Shown: positions 62,038 to 64,000 of the stretch, piece by piece
Layout: each line of letters begins with the position of its first letter
Numbering within the stretch: position 1 is the first letter of the stretch
Assembly (NCBI GenBank): GCA_036557285.1
Contig: DATBHW010000005.1
Coordinates: 62,001-126,000 of the forward strand
Source: Ktedonobacterales bacterium
GTDB lineage: Bacteria > Chloroflexota > Ktedonobacteria > Ktedonobacterales > DATBGS01
Direction of reading: 5' to 3'
DNA length: 64,000 nt
Notes under the pieces: generated by a model
The model's database searches: none
Seen by the model: the letters and a program-made list of their open reading frames with translations, nothing else
What the model was told of the DNA's origin: nothing
Position numbers and translations under genes: made by a program

Positions 62038-62316
62038 CTACCACCCAGGGGGCAGCGCCTGGGTCAGTAAAACGCCCATGATACTCAGCGCGGCCCAGGC
62101 GAAAAGCCATGATACATCAAAAAACCCCACTGGGGGAATACGCTTGCGAATCGGCGCAATAACAGGCTCTGTGCAGCGCACCAGAAACAGCATGATCGGA
62201 TTGCTCTCGCTGAGGCGAATCCACGACAGAATCATGCGCACGAACATCAAAGCAATTAAGCAACCAAAGAATAGATTGATCACCACATGCAGAATATTAT
62301 GTTGGAGCAGAAACAT
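62038..62316 (-). CDS. YggT-family membrane protein
   Basis: A 92-residue protein with two hydrophobic segments (about 8-32 and 66-88) and the conserved loop SWIRLSESNPIMLFLVRCTEPVIAPIRK-type motif of YggT/YlmG. In Gram-positive bacteria this family lies in the sepF (ylm) cluster and affects nucleoid or cell-division structure. GGGGAGG precedes ATG. It belongs here to the pgeF-yggS cluster. Confidence 0.9.
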   Translation of the reverse strand: MFLLQHNILHVVINLFFGCLIALMFVRMILSWIRLSESNPIMLFLVRCTEPVIAPIRKRIPPVGFFDVSWLFAWAALSIMGVLLTQALPPGW

Positions 62317-62351
62317 GTCTTCCTCCCCGGATCGCCAAGCGGGCAGTGCGC

Positions 62352-62846
62352 TTATCCCTGAGCGGTTTGCACCTCAACGGTGGACAGGCCAAAGTACGAG
62401 CGTCGTCTAATGTCACTGATACGCACGCCGCGCAGGTCAGGCAGCGTGGTCACATGCCGCTGAACCACCGCGCCAAACGGGCGGGCAAACACCATCGCGC
62501 CCAATACCCCCGCCGCTGCCGAGAGCAGCCGGGTTCGCGGGCGCATCAGCGTCAGGGCTAGCAGCCAGCTTACTATCGTCAACGAAAGACCTACGGCAAC
62601 ATTCGTCCCACAGTTCGGATGAATCGCCAGTTCTGCTTCACCCGCCTGGAGCCGCTCCAATGCTTCAGCAGCAGCCCCGCGAACTTTATCCAGATCGACT
62701 GTACCAAAAATGACAAAACCTTGTGGGCTGGATCGGGCGCTGACCCGTAGATTAGCGATCTTCCTCGTTAGAATCGTGACCGTCGCATGCTCCAGCGCGT
62801 GATTCTGGCGAATCCGCCGACCAAAGAACAAATCGCCTACGTTCAT
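62352..62846 (-). CDS. DUF6391-like membrane protein
   Basis: A 164-residue protein starting with a polar region that carries HALEHATVTILTRK, a motif I associate with the DUF6391 family, plus NCGTNVAVG and two central hydrophobic segments (about 85-125). Function unknown. GAGGGGAG lies six bases before ATG. It sits between yggS and yggT, the place often held by sepF. MITE copy D lies 45 bases upstream in sense orientation. Confidence 0.7.
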   Translation of the reverse strand: MNVGDLFFGRRIRQNHALEHATVTILTRKIANLRVSARSSPQGFVIFGTVDLDKVRGAAAEALERLQAGEAELAIHPNCGTNVAVGLSLTIVSWLLALTLMRPRTRLLSAAAGVLGAMVFARPFGAVVQRHVTTLPDLRGVRISDIRRRSYFGLSTVEVQTAQG

Positions 62847-62891
62847 TGTCTGCTCCCCTCTCCCGGAGAAGGATCAATCAGGCTGCCGCGC

Positions 62892-62998
62892 CTTAGAATG
62901 CCTCACACAACCGACGGGTGGCCCCACCCCTGCCGCCTGGAAGGACGGCGCTACAACCCCGCCCCTGCTCGTGCGGAGGTTGTGTTAGGCGCCCTTAG
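62892..62998 (-). mobile_element. 107-bp MITE-like element, copy D
   Basis: CTTAG at both ends (62892-62896 and 62994-62998). It runs in the reference orientation on the minus strand. The left terminal repeat reads GGGCGCCTAACACAACC, where the usual CTCAC is CTAAC. This change creates the yggS stop codon TAA (62987-62985). It lies between yggS and the DUF6391-like gene. Confidence 0.88.
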
Positions 62999-63686
62999 CG
63001 GGCCGTTCGCCAAAGAGAGCGCGGCCAACGCGAACCATCGTCGCCCCTTCCTCAATCGCCACCAGAAAATCATTGCTCATCCCCATCGAAAGCGCATCCC
63101 ACGAGCCGCGCGGAAAACGTTCGCGCAGATCATCCCGCAGTTCCCGCAGCCGCCGAAAGACGGGCCGCGCCTCTTCTGGCTGGGTCGTATAGGGCGCAAT
63201 CGTCATCAGCCCCAGCACGCGCAGATGCGGCAAAAGCAGCGCCTCAGCCGCCAGCAGAGGAAGCTCCGTAGGGCTTATCCCCTCTTTGGAGGCTTCGCCA
63301 GACACATTCACCTGCAACAAGACGGAAACCATTCGCTCGCGCGCCGCAGCGCCGCGCTCCAACGCCTCCGCCAGATGCAGGCTATCCACGCTCTGAATCA
63401 GATCAAACAATTCCACAGCCCGCGCCACTTTATTTGTCTGAAGATGGCCGATCAAATGCCAGCGAATCAGCGGGTACTGCAACTCCCTGATCTTGGCGCG
63501 CGCCTCTTGCACGCGGTTCTCGCCAAACACTTTCAGGCCCACCTCATACGCCAGAGCAATACGTTCAACAGGGACCGTCTTGGTCACAGCGATAATCGTC
63601 ACATCATCCGCGCTGCGCCCGCTGCGCGTCGCAGCTTGCGCTACTTGCAAGCGCACCTCTCGAATGCGCTCTACCAGATCGTCCAT
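62985..63686 (-). CDS. yggS: PLP homeostasis protein (YggS/PROSC)
   Basis: A 233-residue single-domain alanine-racemase-fold protein that binds PLP and keeps its level balanced. PLP Lys is in [13 protein letters not shown] (about 33-45), with [14 protein letters not shown] and [11 protein letters not shown], and [22 protein letters not shown] at the C-terminal phosphate site. The last residues AKGA and the stop lie in MITE copy D; without it the frame would end about four residues later as AKARQPD. It follows pgeF by six bases. Confidence 0.94.
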   Translation of the reverse strand: MDDLVERIREVRLQVAQAATRSGRSADDVTIIAVTKTVPVERIALAYEVGLKVFGENRVQEARAKIRELQYPLIRWHLIGHLQTNKVARAVELFDLIQSVDSLHLAEALERGAAARERMVSVLLQVNVSGEASKEGISPTELPLLAAEALLLPHLRVLGLMTIAPYTTQPEEARPVFRRLRELRDDLRERFPRGSWDALSMGMSNDFLVAIEEGATMVRVGRALFGERPAKGA

Positions 63687-63692
63687 CGTTCG

Positions 63693-64000
63693 CTAGCCCA
63701 CATTAAGACCCGCCAACACCGCAAAACGCCCGGTCTTGCCGTGTTCGCGTCGGTGCGAAAAAAACAGGTCCGTGCGGCACGCCGTACAAAAAGGCATGAT
63801 CTCGATATGTTCTGGAGCTACCCCAGCCGCCAGCAACTGCTGCCGGTTGGTCTCCTTCAAGTCCAACATCCAGCGATCAGAGCGTCCATCTGCATGCGGC
63901 TGAAGCGCCGCCGATTGCCTGAGTTCAGCCGAACGCTCGAACGCCTCTAACACATCTGGCCCAACCTCATAGCAGCAAGGGCCAATGGCCGGAGCCAGGC
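63693..64000 (-). CDS. pgeF: Peptidoglycan-editing factor / multicopper laccase-domain protein (partial)
   Basis: The C-terminal 102 residues or so are visible; the N-terminus is beyond the window. The frame contains LAPAIGPCCYEVGPDV and ends near CTACRTDLFFSHRREHGKTGR, the signature of the YfiH/YlmD laccase-domain (DUF152) family, which acts on purine nucleosides and edits peptidoglycan. It precedes yggS by six bases, the usual ylmD-ylmE order. Confidence 0.9.
   Translation of the reverse strand, partial: LAPAIGPCCYEVGPDVLEAFERSAELRQSAALQPHADGRSDRWMLDLKETNRQQLLAAGVAPEHIEIMPFCTACRTDLFFSHRREHGKTGRFAVLAGLNVG

Noticed and set aside
1-64000. tRNA, rRNA, prophage or integrase genes
   Set aside because: No cloverleaf-like TTCGA-type arm, rRNA core sequence, integrase or phage structural protein was recognised in any intergenic gap or frame.

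Overview
The window is about 64 kb of moderately GC-rich, gene-dense bacterial chromosome. Taken together, the contents suggest a Chloroflexota bacterium, most likely Ktedonobacteria-like, but no rRNA or other phylogenetic marker is present to prove it. The supporting gene types are a DUF4388/roadblock protein, a prepilin peptidase, an EF-P with a PGNW loop, DoxX, an MCC-type carboxyltransferase, a GT2/flippase pair and RNA-level control of amino acid genes. No phage, CRISPR array, tRNA, rRNA or transposase gene was seen.

Layout. 1-2951 (-): a coupled SPFH-domain gene pair and an aldehyde dehydrogenase. 3117-10029 (+): a histidine operon hisG, hisD-hisB (one fused ORF), hisH, hisA, hisF, hisI-HisE-like, then a GNAT gene, behind a promoter, a His4 leader peptide and a strong terminator. 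10099-18501 (-): AlkA, hemH-hemE, argB-argC with an arginine-rich leaderless leader ORF, and a BtuC/BtuD-type importer under a cobalamin riboswitch. 18598-21677 (-): aldo/keto reductase, acyl-CoA dehydrogenase and DinB, with a candidate ncRNA on the + strand. 21715-25876 (+): argF-argH-argG behind a T-box leader. 25927-36626: mixed metabolism (Rieske oxygenase, thiolase, DoxX, GT2, PLP decarboxylase, full-length Ada, flippase, CBS). 36902-43902 (+): modA-modB without modC, a hydrolase, an ABC-2 exporter and an MFS exporter. 43998-46949 (+): DksA/TraR, lspA, rluD and a UPF0173 hydrolase. 47338-60173: TIG-like protein, nnr, efp, THUMP methyltransferase, yqeY, carboxyltransferase, BON protein, M50 protease, large membrane protein and DUF4388/roadblock protein. 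60275-64000 (-): prepilin peptidase, rplY, then a ylm-like cluster (yggT, DUF6391, yggS, pgeF).

Three amino-acid biosynthetic units carry three different RNA-level control devices: a histidine leader peptide with terminator before hisG, a leaderless arginine-rich ORF that overlaps a terminator and ends one base before argC, and a T-box with terminator before argFHG. Arginine genes on opposite strands about 7 kb apart therefore appear to be sensed in two ways, one through a leader ORF and one through uncharged tRNA.

A second theme is a non-autonomous mobile repeat present four times (13223, 32909, 44979, 62892). Every copy is exactly 107 bp including flanking CTWAG. The middle base of CTWAG agrees at both ends within each copy but differs between copies, the mark of a target-site duplication. 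Copies sit at gene ends and close to start codons; one appears to have rewritten the C-terminus of YggS. A related GTAGCGCC palindrome family occurs at about 25891 and 46981-47215.
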